DNA of 64,000 nt. Source: RZZS01 sp964491785. Lineage in GTDB: Bacteria; Pseudomonadota; Alphaproteobacteria; Micavibrionales; Micavibrionaceae. Numbering within the stretch: position 1 is the first letter of the stretch; the number at the start of each line of letters is the position of its first letter. Shown piece by piece: positions 18,011-26,050 of the stretch. The translations under genes and the position numbers were made by a program. Under the pieces are notes generated by a model. That model was not told where the DNA came from and ran no database searches. It was given only the letters and a program-made list of their open reading frames with translations. Location of the stretch: positions 248,001 through 312,000 of the forward strand of contig CAZBGS010000002.1 of assembly GCA_964491785.1 (NCBI GenBank). Reading direction: 5' to 3'.

Positions 18011-19768
18011 ATGATAAATGTAAGAATCCAACCAGCAGAGGTCAAAAGATTGTACCCGAAAATATTGGTCATCGGCGTAGGCGGTGCCGGTGGAAATGCC
18101 GTGAACAACATGATATCCACCAATCTGGAAGGCGTGGATTTCCTGGTCTGCAACACAGATGCGCAGGCGCTCGACAGCACCTTGTGCGAACACAGAATTC
18201 AGCTTGGCGATGCCGTAACGGGCGGGCTTGGCGCGGGGGCGAAGCCGGAGATCGGGCGCGCCGCAGCCGAGGAATCGCTTGGCGATCTTCAGGGCTACCT
18301 TGAAGGCGCCAACATGGCGTTCATAACCGCCGGAATGGGCGGCGGAACGGGAACCGGGGCGGCGCCGGTTATCGCCAAGGCGGCCCGCGAGAAAGGGATT
18401 CTCACCGTCGGCGTGGTAACCAAGCCATTCCATTTCGAGGGATCTCACAGAATGAAGCAGGCGGAAGCCGGCATTCAGGAGATGCAGGAATATGTCGATA
18501 CGCTGATCGTGATCCCCAATCAGAATCTTTTCCGTATCGCCAATGAAAGAACCACTTTCGCCGAAGCCTTTAAAATGGCCGACAGCGTTCTGCAATCGGG
18601 CGTTCGCGGGGTAACCGATCTGATGATCATGCCAGGCCTTATCAATCTCGACTTTGCCGACATCCGTTCGGCGATGCAGGAAATGGGCAAGGCGATGATG
18701 GGCACCGGCGAGGCAGACGGCGACAAGCGCGCCGTGGAGGCCGCCGAGGCTGCTATCAACAATCCGCTGCTCGATGACGTATCGATGAAGGGCGCCCGCG
18801 GAGTGATCATCAATGTCACCGGCGGCTATGACATGACCCTGTTCGAGGCCGATGAAGCCTGCAACCGAATCAGGGACGAAGTCGATCCCAACGCCAACAT
18901 CATTTTCGGGGCGACTTTCGACGAGAAGCTCGAAGGCATCATGCGTGTTTCCGTGGTCGCCACAGGCATCGACGCGGCAGAACAGCGCCGGAGCATTTCC
19001 GGCGGCGGGCGAATCATGGAACGCGCCCAGCCCAACACCCAGCAGCAGGAAGCTCCGCAGGCCGAGAAAGTACAGGCGGCTCCCGCCCCTTTCCGTCCGG
19101 CGGCGTCAGCCGCGTCTCCTAACATGCCATCCGCGCCTGCGCCGCGAGCCGCAAGTTTTCAGGCGCCTTCGGCAGGAGCGCCACTGGTCGCCGCACGCAA
19201 GTTTGAAGAACCTGAGGCGGACATGTTCGAGCAGCAGGAATACGCCACTCCCGTACAATCACAAGAGATCCTGTATCCGGCGCAGAACACCGTCTTGCGC
19301 GGAACTACGCATGAAGGCGCGTTCATTCCGCCCAAGCCGGTGATGCCGAGCGACATTTCATCAGGCAGTTCGGCGGCAGGCTACGGCCCCCAGTTCGGAA
19401 GCTTCCATCAGCAGCAGGCCAGATCCGCACGTCCGGCAGCGCCTGCCATCGAGAATAGCGCGGAAGTGGAAGTGCCTGTACAGACGGGCACATCGCGTTT
19501 CAACCTGAAGCCTCCGGTTCCCGGCGCGGTTTCCGCAGAACGCCGCAAAACGCCATCGCTGTTCGAGAGAATCACTGGTAGCGGACGCCGCGAAGACGAA
19601 CTTTCCGGCGAGAGCAGCCAGCAGAGCCGGAACGAGGAAGTGGAAATCTCCCTGCGGGCTCCGCAGCGGCCAAGTCAGGGACGTCTCAATATCGACGGCC
19701 CGGCAAAGCCCGCGCAGACTGAAGACGATCTCGATATACCCGCTTTCCTGCGGCGTCAGGCCAACTGA
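18011..19768 (+). CDS. ftsZ: FtsZ, tubulin-like division GTPase
   Basis: A 585-residue FtsZ that forms the Z ring. The GTPase core (about residues 12-325) shows VIGVGGAGGNAVNNM, the tubulin signature GGGTGTG at 110-116, and NLDFADIRSAM for the GTP-activating loop. After the core is a linker of about 240 residues rich in Pro, Ala, Gln and Ser, long even for Alphaproteobacteria, and the conserved C-terminal peptide DDLDIPAFLRRQAN that binds FtsA and other tethers. The gene stands apart from ftsA with its own long upstream region. Confidence 0.97.
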   Translation: MINVRIQPAEVKRLYPKILVIGVGGAGGNAVNNMISTNLEGVDFLVCNTDAQALDSTLCEHRIQLGDAVTGGLGAGAKPEIGRAAAEESLGDLQGYLEGANMAFITAGMGGGTGTGAAPVIAKAAREKGILTVGVVTKPFHFEGSHRMKQAEAGIQEMQEYVDTLIVIPNQNLFRIANERTTFAEAFKMADSVLQSGVRGVTDLMIMPGLINLDFADIRSAMQEMGKAMMGTGEADGDKRAVEAAEAAINNPLLDDVSMKGARGVIINVTGGYDMTLFEADEACNRIRDEVDPNANIIFGATFDEKLEGIMRVSVVATGIDAAEQRRSISGGGRIMERAQPNTQQQEAPQAEKVQAAPAPFRPAASAASPNMPSAPAPRAASFQAPSAGAPLVAARKFEEPEADMFEQQEYATPVQSQEILYPAQNTVLRGTTHEGAFIPPKPVMPSDISSGSSAAGYGPQFGSFHQQQARSARPAAPAIENSAEVEVPVQTGTSRFNLKPPVPGAVSAERRKTPSLFERITGSGRREDELSGESSQQSRNEEVEISLRAPQRPSQGRLNIDGPAKPAQTEDDLDIPAFLRRQAN

Positions 19769-19937
19769 AGGCTCGTCAGTTTCTGATATCAGACTGAAGA
19801 TAACCGTCACCCCGGCGGGGCTGGTGAAGTTTGTCCGTATGCTTGTCTTGGCAGGCATGACGTTTTTGGGTTTGACCATAAGACGTCATGGAAAAATATG
19901 ATGATATTATTTTCCGCCATGATTATAAAAGGGCATG
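19769..19937. other. ftsZ-purL spacer with three dyad symmetries
   Basis: Three inverted repeats lie in 169 bases. CAGTTTCTGAT pairs with ATCAGACTG (about 19777-19796), CATGACGT (19856-19863) with ACGTCATG (19883-19890), and an AT-rich near-palindrome GGAAAAATAT/ATATTATTTTCC runs from about 19890. None has a clean T-run, so their roles (ftsZ termination, purL control) are not decided by sequence. Confidence 0.45.
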
Positions 19938-22217
19938 ATGAAAGCCACAGAAACCAATCTTTCCGTTCAGGAACCCGCAGAGCCGGCGGTAACAGCGGAA
20001 CTTGCACGCGAATTCGGCCTTAGCGGAGACGAGTACGAGCGCGTCCTCGAAATACTGGAGAGAACCCCGAGCTATACGGAGCTGGGAATTTTCTCGGTTA
20101 TGTGGAGCGAGCACTGTTCCTATAAATCTTCGCGCATACACCTTAAGAAGCTGCCGACTTCGGCGCCGTGGGTGATTCAGGGGCCGGGGGAGAATGCAGG
20201 GGTGATCGATATCGGCGACAATCAGGCGGCGATATTCAAAATGGAATCGCATAACCACCCTTCTTTCATCGAGCCTTATCAGGGGGCGGCCACAGGCGTG
20301 GGCGGCATAATGCGCGATGTGTTTACGATGGGAGCGCGGCCGGTCGCCAATCTTAACGCCCTGCGCTTCGGAGAGCCTTCGCATCCTAAGACGCGGCAAC
20401 TGATTTCCGGAGTGGTCGCGGGGATTTCCGGCTACGGCAATTGCATGGGCGTTCCGACGGTTGGCGGGGAGACACAGTTTCATGCCTCTTATAACGGTAA
20501 TATCCTGGTCAACGCGATGACTGTCGGCATTGCCGATCAGGACAGGATTTATTATTCGCGCGGCGCGAAGGCCGGGATGCCGGTCGTCTATGTGGGGTCG
20601 AAAACCGGGCGCGACGGGATTCACGGAGCGACGATGGCTTCGGCGGAATTCGGCGACGGGAACGAGGAAAACCGTCCTACCGTACAGGTCGGCGATCCGT
20701 TCACCGAAAAGCTGCTGCTGGAGGCGTGCCTTGAGCTTATGCAGGAGAAGGCGATTGTATCGATACAGGATATGGGCGCAGCCGGACTGACGTCCTCGAC
20801 GGTGGAGATTGCCGACAAGGGCGGGATCGGCGTAACGCTGGAGCTTGATAAGGTGCCGCAGCGCGAGACGCATATGACTCCTTACGAATTGATGCTTTCC
20901 GAGAGCCAGGAGCGAATGCTGATGGTTCTGGAGCCGGGGCGGGAGCATGTCGCGGAGGCGATTTTCAGGAAATGGGATCTCGATTTCGCAATTATCGGCC
21001 AAACCACCAAAGAGCGGAGGCTGCGGCTTAACATGTACGGGCGGCAGTGGTGCGACATTCCGGTGCCGCCGCTGGTCGACGAAGCGCCGGTATATAACCG
21101 TCCCACCTGCGAATACAAGAAACCGGCAGCGATAGACGATAGCTCCTACCCCCTTACCCTGCCCATGGGAGAGATCGGAACGGCGACGGACGTCCTTGTC
21201 AGACTGATCTCATGCCCGGATATGGCCGACAAACGCTGGATCTGGGATCAGTACGATTCGCTGGTGATGGGAGAGACGGTTTTCAGTCCGGGCATCACCG
21301 GCACGCAGAACGGCAAGGCGGCCGACGCCGCGCTGATTCGCATCGAGGGCAAGAACAAGGCGCTTGCCACCGCCTCGGACTGCAACCCGCGCTACTGCAA
21401 GGCGGATCCGTTCGAGGGCGGCAAGCAGGCGGTAGCGGAGAGCTATCGCAACATCTGCGCGACCGGGGCGAGACCGCTTGCCGTGACCAACAACCTCAAT
21501 TTCGGCAATCCGGAAAAGCCGCATATCATGGCGCAATTCGTAGGGTGTATCGAGGGAATGGCGGAAGCCTGCCGCGCTCTGGACTATCCGGTCGTATCGG
21601 GCAATGTATCGCTGTATAACGAGACAGCCGGAACCGCTATCCTGCCCACGCCGGTCATCGGCGGGGTCGGGATGATCGACGACTGGACGAAGGCGATGGA
21701 TATGGCCTTTAAGAACGAGGGCGAAGCCATTGTGTTAATTGGAAAAACTGGCGCGCATCTTGGTCAGGGGATTTATCTTAAGGAAATATACGGCATCGAG
21801 GAAGGCTTGCCGCCGAATGTCGATCTCGATCTTGAACGCAGAAACGGGGAGTTCGTTCGCGGGCTTATAGATGGCGGGCGGATAACGGCCTGTCACGATA
21901 TTTCGGACGGCGGACTGCTCTGCGCTGTTGCAGAAATGGCGCTGGCCGGAGGCATGGGCGCGAGGCTGACGGCCGAAGTCGGGGAGAACCCGGCGGGTTT
22001 CTGGTTCGGAGAGGATCAGGCGCGGTATGTGGTCTGCGCGAAATCGTTTGACGAACTTGCAGCCCTCGCCGCGCAATGCGGGATCGAATGCTCTCTCATC
22101 GGCCATACCGGGGGAAGCGACATCATTATCGGTCAGGAACAGGGAGCAAGCGTCGCAAAACTGCGCGAAATGAACACTCGCTGGCTTCCAGAGTACATGT
22201 CCGGCAGATCCGGATGA
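19938..22217 (+). CDS. purL: Phosphoribosylformylglycinamidine synthase II (PurL)
   Basis: A 759-residue small-type PurL catalysing the ATP- and glutamine-dependent conversion of FGAR to FGAM, the fourth step of purine synthesis, in a complex with PurS and PurQ. Signatures include the N-terminal SEHCSYKSSRIHLK, MESHNHPSFIEPYQGAATGV, DMGAAGLTSSTVE and the second-half CHDISDGGLLCAVAEMALAG. Two ATGs are adjacent at 19935 and 19938. AAAAGGG lies four bases before the second, which I prefer. The stop overlaps the next gene's ATG (ATGA). purS and purQ are not in the window. Confidence 0.96.
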   Translation: MKATETNLSVQEPAEPAVTAELAREFGLSGDEYERVLEILERTPSYTELGIFSVMWSEHCSYKSSRIHLKKLPTSAPWVIQGPGENAGVIDIGDNQAAIFKMESHNHPSFIEPYQGAATGVGGIMRDVFTMGARPVANLNALRFGEPSHPKTRQLISGVVAGISGYGNCMGVPTVGGETQFHASYNGNILVNAMTVGIADQDRIYYSRGAKAGMPVVYVGSKTGRDGIHGATMASAEFGDGNEENRPTVQVGDPFTEKLLLEACLELMQEKAIVSIQDMGAAGLTSSTVEIADKGGIGVTLELDKVPQRETHMTPYELMLSESQERMLMVLEPGREHVAEAIFRKWDLDFAIIGQTTKERRLRLNMYGRQWCDIPVPPLVDEAPVYNRPTCEYKKPAAIDDSSYPLTLPMGEIGTATDVLVRLISCPDMADKRWIWDQYDSLVMGETVFSPGITGTQNGKAADAALIRIEGKNKALATASDCNPRYCKADPFEGGKQAVAESYRNICATGARPLAVTNNLNFGNPEKPHIMAQFVGCIEGMAEACRALDYPVVSGNVSLYNETAGTAILPTPVIGGVGMIDDWTKAMDMAFKNEGEAIVLIGKTGAHLGQGIYLKEIYGIEEGLPPNVDLDLERRNGEFVRGLIDGGRITACHDISDGGLLCAVAEMALAGGMGARLTAEVGENPAGFWFGEDQARYVVCAKSFDELAALAAQCGIECSLIGHTGGSDIIIGQEQGASVAKLREMNTRWLPEYMSGRSG

Positions 22218-23221
22218 AGTGCGGTATCTTCGAAGCGATTGAAAGTGCCGACGAGCTTGTCGCTGCGAACGCCAGGCATTTTACTATTGATGAAAGCAGG
22301 ATAGATCTTTTTCTTGAGAGACTACCTCATTTCGGTGCCGGTGAGTTGCTGGAAGAGGACGTCCATTTAATCGACCCATCCAGCCCGGAGCGTACACTTA
22401 ACTATTTTTTTGCCTTGGAAACTGTCAATTTCGGAGGGCCTTATTCCAAAACCCTGCGCGGTGAAGGCTTTCATGAAGGAGGGGCGGGTCTTTACAAGAC
22501 TGTGGCCATGCGCCTCAAGAGGTATTTCGAAAAAAACGGGGACTTGCCGGCAGGACGAATGGCGGTTTTCGAATCAGAAGACATCGCCGCTCTTTTCGAT
22601 TTAGATATCTCCAAACCTGTTAGCGGCAGGCTTGCAGAGTTATTCGGCGAGAGCATGCGCGAATTCGGCGCTTTCCTGGCCGAGAATCATAATTCTTCTT
22701 TTAAATCACTATTCAATTCTGCAGCCGGCAAGGCGGAAAGGCTGGTTGAGATGCTTTTCAGGCTTCGCGGATTTCATGATTCATCCAGCTACCAACTTAG
22801 GGACGGCGCTCTCCTCGATGTGCCGCTTTGTAAGCGGGCGCAGCATGTGACGGGAAGCATTTCGCTCGCCTTCGCCCGCATGGGACGTGGAGAGCCCTTT
22901 GATGATTTGCACGGGCTTACGGCATTTCCTGATAACAAAATTCCGCATGTGATGATGGTTGAGGGGATTCTGAAGCCTTCGCCGCAATTGCAAAGGCAGA
23001 TCGATACCGGCGCAACGTTTTCCGTCGGCTCGCCAGAAGAGGTCGAGAACAGGGTTCTGGGCAGGCATATAGTCCGGCTTATGTCCAGAAGGTCGGGCGA
23101 GATGCAGATGAAGCTCGACCACCGGATATGGGAGCATTCCCACAACGACTCTTTACTCGGCAAAATCCCCTATAATTCTGTGCCACATTTGATGATTTCC
23201 GAGCCTTCTTTCAATTACTAG
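22214..23221 (+). CDS. Queuosine-salvage protein homologue (DUF2419 / Qng1-like)
   Basis: 335 residues from the ATG at 22214, which overlaps the purL stop as ATGA. The family match rests on LNYFFALETVNFG in the first third, VPLCKRAQHVTGSISLAFAR, FDDLHGLTAFPDNKIPHVMM and GSPEEVENRVLGRHIV, all in the order seen in queuosine 5'-phosphate N-glycosylases, and the closing LDHRIWEHSHND. Those enzymes release queuine from nucleotide forms so the base can be reused in tRNA. The longer frame beginning at 22076 lies inside purL and was discarded. Assignment is by remembered family pattern and substrate is not tested. Confidence 0.75.
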   Translation: MKCGIFEAIESADELVAANARHFTIDESRIDLFLERLPHFGAGELLEEDVHLIDPSSPERTLNYFFALETVNFGGPYSKTLRGEGFHEGGAGLYKTVAMRLKRYFEKNGDLPAGRMAVFESEDIAALFDLDISKPVSGRLAELFGESMREFGAFLAENHNSSFKSLFNSAAGKAERLVEMLFRLRGFHDSSSYQLRDGALLDVPLCKRAQHVTGSISLAFARMGRGEPFDDLHGLTAFPDNKIPHVMMVEGILKPSPQLQRQIDTGATFSVGSPEEVENRVLGRHIVRLMSRRSGEMQMKLDHRIWEHSHNDSLLGKIPYNSVPHLMISEPSFNY

Positions 23222-23292
23222 CATGACAAGCCTATTGAAGCATTTCATGTAATTACTAAATTCAGCTTATAATATCTTAAGGAGTTCGCAGC

Positions 23293-23526
23293 ATGACGAT
23301 TGACGCCGCCGAAATCAAACGACTTATCGTGGAGGGTCTTCCGGACGCCGAGGTGAAAATCGAGGATCTTCGCGGAGACGGAGAGCATTTTGTCGCTTAT
23401 GTCATTTCGCCTTCTTTTGAGGGCAAGACGCGGGTTCAGCAGCATCAGGCAGTTTATAAAATCCTTGAAAATCATATGGGTGAGAAGCTTCATTCGCTTG
23501 CCATACAAACCGTAGTGCCGGAATAG
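23293..23526 (+). CDS. bolA: BolA-family protein
   Basis: A 77-residue BolA/IbaG-type protein: class II KH-like fold with EDLRGDGEHFVAYVISPSF in the middle and TRVQQHQAVYKILENHMG preceding the C-terminal HSLAIQTVVPE. BolA proteins pair with monothiol glutaredoxins through a shared iron-sulfur cluster in iron sensing or cluster delivery. The partner gene grxD is 560 bases downstream, separated by an unusual insertion. AAGGAG sits nine bases before the ATG. Confidence 0.93.
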   Translation: MTIDAAEIKRLIVEGLPDAEVKIEDLRGDGEHFVAYVISPSFEGKTRVQQHQAVYKILENHMGEKLHSLAIQTVVPE

Positions 23527-23547
23527 AGGAACTTTTTTCCGTCATTT

Positions 23548-24066
23548 ATGGTACTATACAGAATGCAATGGGTCGCCATCTCAGGGTCAAGGAAGATTAA
23601 CAGGGCAATAGAGGCCGATGTCCGAAGATCGGTTCGGGAAATAATGGCTGCCGGTAACGGGATTGTGGCGGGCGGCGCTCCCGGAGTTGACTATATCGCC
23701 GTGGATGAAGGGCTCAGGCATAACCCCGATGCCAGCCGAATTAAGGTGATAATCCCGGTCTCGCTTGATGAATACGAAAGATATTTCAGATCCAGGGTCA
23801 GGAACAGGAGCCTGCCGAACCGGGAAGTTAACGCCCTTCTTCAGCAGTTGAAAAAGATAAAAGGTCTGCAGCCGGAGCACTTCATCGAACTCAAGGGAGA
23901 TCGCTGCAACACCCGGACATATCATGAAAGAAACAGCGAAGTTGTAAAACAATCAAGTCTGGTACAGGCTTTTCAGGTCAATGCCAGTACAGGTACGCAA
24001 GATACTATTGATAAAGCCAAAAAAGCTGGTAAACCCGTTAATGTGGCAAGCTACACTATCGGTTAG
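23548..24066 (+). CDS. SLOG-like Rossmann protein (DprA/YspA-related)
   Basis: A 172-residue protein. The N-terminal part reads WVAISGSRKINRA, then GNGIVAGGAPGVDYIAVDEGL, the nucleotide-binding pattern of SLOG domains related to DprA and DUF2493. The C-terminal part SSLVQAFQVNASTGTQDTID plus KAKKAGKPVNVASYTI completes the fold. SLOG domains bind nucleotide-derived ligands and occur in DNA uptake and signalling systems; the ligand here is unknown. It sits between bolA and grxD, where other Alphaproteobacteria usually have nothing. The start may also be the Met at 23563. Confidence 0.75.
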   Translation: MVLYRMQWVAISGSRKINRAIEADVRRSVREIMAAGNGIVAGGAPGVDYIAVDEGLRHNPDASRIKVIIPVSLDEYERYFRSRVRNRSLPNREVNALLQQLKKIKGLQPEHFIELKGDRCNTRTYHERNSEVVKQSSLVQAFQVNASTGTQDTIDKAKKAGKPVNVASYTIG

Positions 24067-24084
24067 GATTATCATCGCAAGCTA

Positions 24085-24423
24085 ATGGAAAATATTCTTT
24101 TTACACGCATCCGGAAAGAGATCGATGGCAACGATATCGTTCTGTTTATGAGAGGCAGCGCGGTATTCCCGGAATGCGGCCCTTCGGCAGCGGTAGTGCA
24201 GATCCTTTCCAGGCTCGGGGTTCATTTCAAGGATATCAATCTGATGGAAGACGGGGAGTTGCGGCGGGGGCTGAAAGAATTCGCCGACTGGCCTACCCTG
24301 CCCCAGCTTTATATCAAGGGTGAATTCATCGGCGGCTGCGATATCGTCAGGGAGATGTATGAGCGCGGTGAGTTGCAGGAATTACTTAAAGAAAAAAACA
24401 TAAAATTCGGCGAGGCGGTATGA
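24085..24423 (+). CDS. grxD: Monothiol glutaredoxin, Grx4 type, with CGPS motif
   Basis: A 112-residue monothiol glutaredoxin that binds a [2Fe-2S] cluster with glutathione and partners BolA. Normal markers are the DIVLFMRGSAVFPECG lead-in, the WPTLPQLYIKGEFIGGCDIV glutathione-binding stretch, and the final helices. The active-site motif is CGPS rather than the near-universal CGFS; the codons TGC GGC CCT TCG leave no doubt. The Lys usual in MKG at the start of the lead-in is also Arg (MRG). A small membrane-protein gene overlaps its stop by four bases. Confidence 0.92.
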   Translation: MENILFTRIRKEIDGNDIVLFMRGSAVFPECGPSAAVVQILSRLGVHFKDINLMEDGELRRGLKEFADWPTLPQLYIKGEFIGGCDIVREMYERGELQELLKEKNIKFGEAV

Positions 24424-24596
24424 ACAAGACGCATAAAGATATTGAAACTAGCGGCAAGGGTATAAAAGCGGTCATAATAGTTGCTTTCCTGTTCAGCTTG
24501 GCAGGGCATTTCATTGCTTTTGAAATGCCGAAGCTTCTTGACGAATCCCGGAGAAGTGCGCAAGACGGGCAGAGTACAACGCGGCCAAATCGTTAG
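24420..24596 (+). CDS. Small single-span membrane protein, coupled to grxD
   Basis: A 58-residue protein (MNKTHKDIETSGKGIKAVII and onward) with one hydrophobic segment at about residues 16-34 (KAVIIVAFLFSLAGHFIAF) and a charged tail rich in Arg and Gln. Its ATG overlaps the grxD stop (ATGA), the same coupling used elsewhere in this window. No family is recognised. The N-in topology is suggested by lysines before the helix. Confidence 0.6.
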   Translation: MNKTHKDIETSGKGIKAVIIVAFLFSLAGHFIAFEMPKLLDESRRSAQDGQSTTRPNR

Positions 24597-24623
24597 TCCG
24601 GAAATTGCAAGTCCAGAACTCTC

Positions 24624-25715
24624 TCAACCTCCCGCTTCGCGCGCCCCTCCCTCTCCAGCGGGAAGAGGGGGGTTACCGGGGGAGGCTTCGGATTTTTCAG
24701 CCGGCTCCATGGGTTGCGATTCTTTCGGTTTTGCCGAGTCGGCTTCATAGACGTCGAGGACATCGACGACATGAAGGATCTGCTCGATCTCGCGCTTGCA
24801 TTTCAGGGCGTGGTTCCTGTTGGTGATCGGCATGTTGATATCACCCGGCTCGAACATGTCGTCTTCGTAGGGGATCATCATGAACACACGGTTGCCCTTA
24901 AAGAAGCAGGCGGTAATTTTAGAGCCGTCGAAAAGCTGGTTAAGAGTGTGCAGCAGTTCCATGAAATCCTCGTCGGCAAGGGTGACCGCCTCTTCGGGAT
25001 TGTCGGAAAAGACGTGATATCCGCTGCCTTTGACGCCCTCACGGAAAGGCACCTGGCTCAGACCTTTCCAGCGCGTTGCATGATATCGGCGGATCATTTC
25101 ATCGTCGCCGGAAACGATGGTGTGGCCCCTGAACTTGCCTTTTGGAGTCATGAGGAGGACGAACACTCCGCTGAAAATCGGATCCCGGCCCTTCTTCATA
25201 TAGAGGCGGGCTTCGGATATCAGGATTTTGGTTCCCTTGTAGATGCCGGTAAAGGCGTCTTCCGCCTTGTAGATCTTGTGTGCCGGAATGATTCTTGAAG
25301 CGCCGACCGCCTTGAGGCTGATCCCCCCGGAAGGATGAAAATGCAAACTACCAAGGAGTTTTGCCATACGCGGCATGAGGTAGGTTTTAAATTCCTTTCT
25401 GTAAGCCACCAAGGGCTGCCGTGTCCAGGTGTAGGAAAGGAGAGGGAGGAAGACAAGGCTTGCCAGAGAGATCCAGGCCATCCTCATGTCTCCGCCCATC
25501 AGCAACAGCCACAGAAACCAGGAAGAAGCGCCGGTAACCACGATCAGTGTCAGCGCGAAGGAGATACGGCGCCTTAAGTCATACTGCTTGCTTTTCTGCA
25601 AGCGGGTGTCTTCGGCAAAACGAACCAGCTTGTCTACCTCTGCCGCGAACTTGTCGTCGGCCACCTGCCTGATATCTTCCATGTGGCCTTTCCGCCTGTC
25701 GAATTCCTTGTCCAT
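24624..25715 (-). CDS. DUF3137 membrane protein
   Basis: 363 residues from the Met at 25715, though the Met at 25682 (with GGAAAGG before it) is also possible. It has two transmembrane segments near residues 50-95 (ISFALTLIVVTGASSWFLWL and MAWISLASLVFLPLLSYTW) and then a soluble domain with DAFTGIYKGTKILISEARLY and GVFVLLMTPKGKFRGHTIV, the pattern of DUF3137, a family of unknown role common in Alphaproteobacteria. The last ~20 residues (PPLPAGEGGAREAGG) are read from a palindromic intergenic repeat. The longer upstream frame is antisense to the small gene at 25887. Confidence 0.8.
   Translation of the reverse strand: MDKEFDRRKGHMEDIRQVADDKFAAEVDKLVRFAEDTRLQKSKQYDLRRRISFALTLIVVTGASSWFLWLLLMGGDMRMAWISLASLVFLPLLSYTWTRQPLVAYRKEFKTYLMPRMAKLLGSLHFHPSGGISLKAVGASRIIPAHKIYKAEDAFTGIYKGTKILISEARLYMKKGRDPIFSGVFVLLMTPKGKFRGHTIVSGDDEMIRRYHATRWKGLSQVPFREGVKGSGYHVFSDNPEEAVTLADEDFMELLHTLNQLFDGSKITACFFKGNRVFMMIPYEDDMFEPGDINMPITNRNHALKCKREIEQILHVVDVLDVYEADSAKPKESQPMEPAEKSEASPGNPPLPAGEGGAREAGG
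24630..24690. repeat. GC-rich palindromic repeat at the DUF3137 3' end
   Basis: CCCCTCCCTCTCC (24644-24656) faces GGAAGAGGGGGG (24661-24672), followed by TACCGGGGGAGG. This is the layout of short dispersed palindromes found between bacterial genes. A related element is at 51862-51894; in both, the minus-strand gene's stop lies in or beside the repeat. Confidence 0.6.
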
Positions 25716-25886
25716 ACAGTTTTTTAACATGGCAATGGCATCAAAGGCAAAACATGCATCAAACAAAAACAACAAGAGTGGGGGGAAATTTTCAGGAACT
25801 AGCGGGTTCAGCCATCCGTTAGATCGGCTGTATTCCGAAAAAAAGAAGAAGTAAATGCCCTTAAACGCCAAAGGAGGACAGAGCGC

Positions 25887-26048
25887 ATGTATCCTATAGC
25901 AAGATCGCCTCATGGCAGAACCCTGATCAGATACCGTCATGGCTCGCAGGAGCCGGAGTTTGGCCACCGCAAGGTGCCATATTTCGCCAAGGGCAGAGAC
26001 ATTGAGGATTCGATGCTGGCCAATTTCATCTACGGCGACAAACGCTGA
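25887..26048 (+). CDS. Small basic protein of unknown function
   Basis: A 53-residue protein starting MYPIARSPHGRTLIRYRHGS and ending ANFIYGDKR, rich in Arg, His and Tyr. A near-perfect ribosome-binding site AAGGAGGA lies eight bases before the ATG, which is the main argument that it is translated. It is convergent with the histidine kinase gene, ending three bases from that gene's stop. No family is recognised. Confidence 0.62.
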   Translation: MYPIARSPHGRTLIRYRHGSQEPEFGHRKVPYFAKGRDIEDSMLANFIYGDKR

Positions 26049-26050
26049 TA

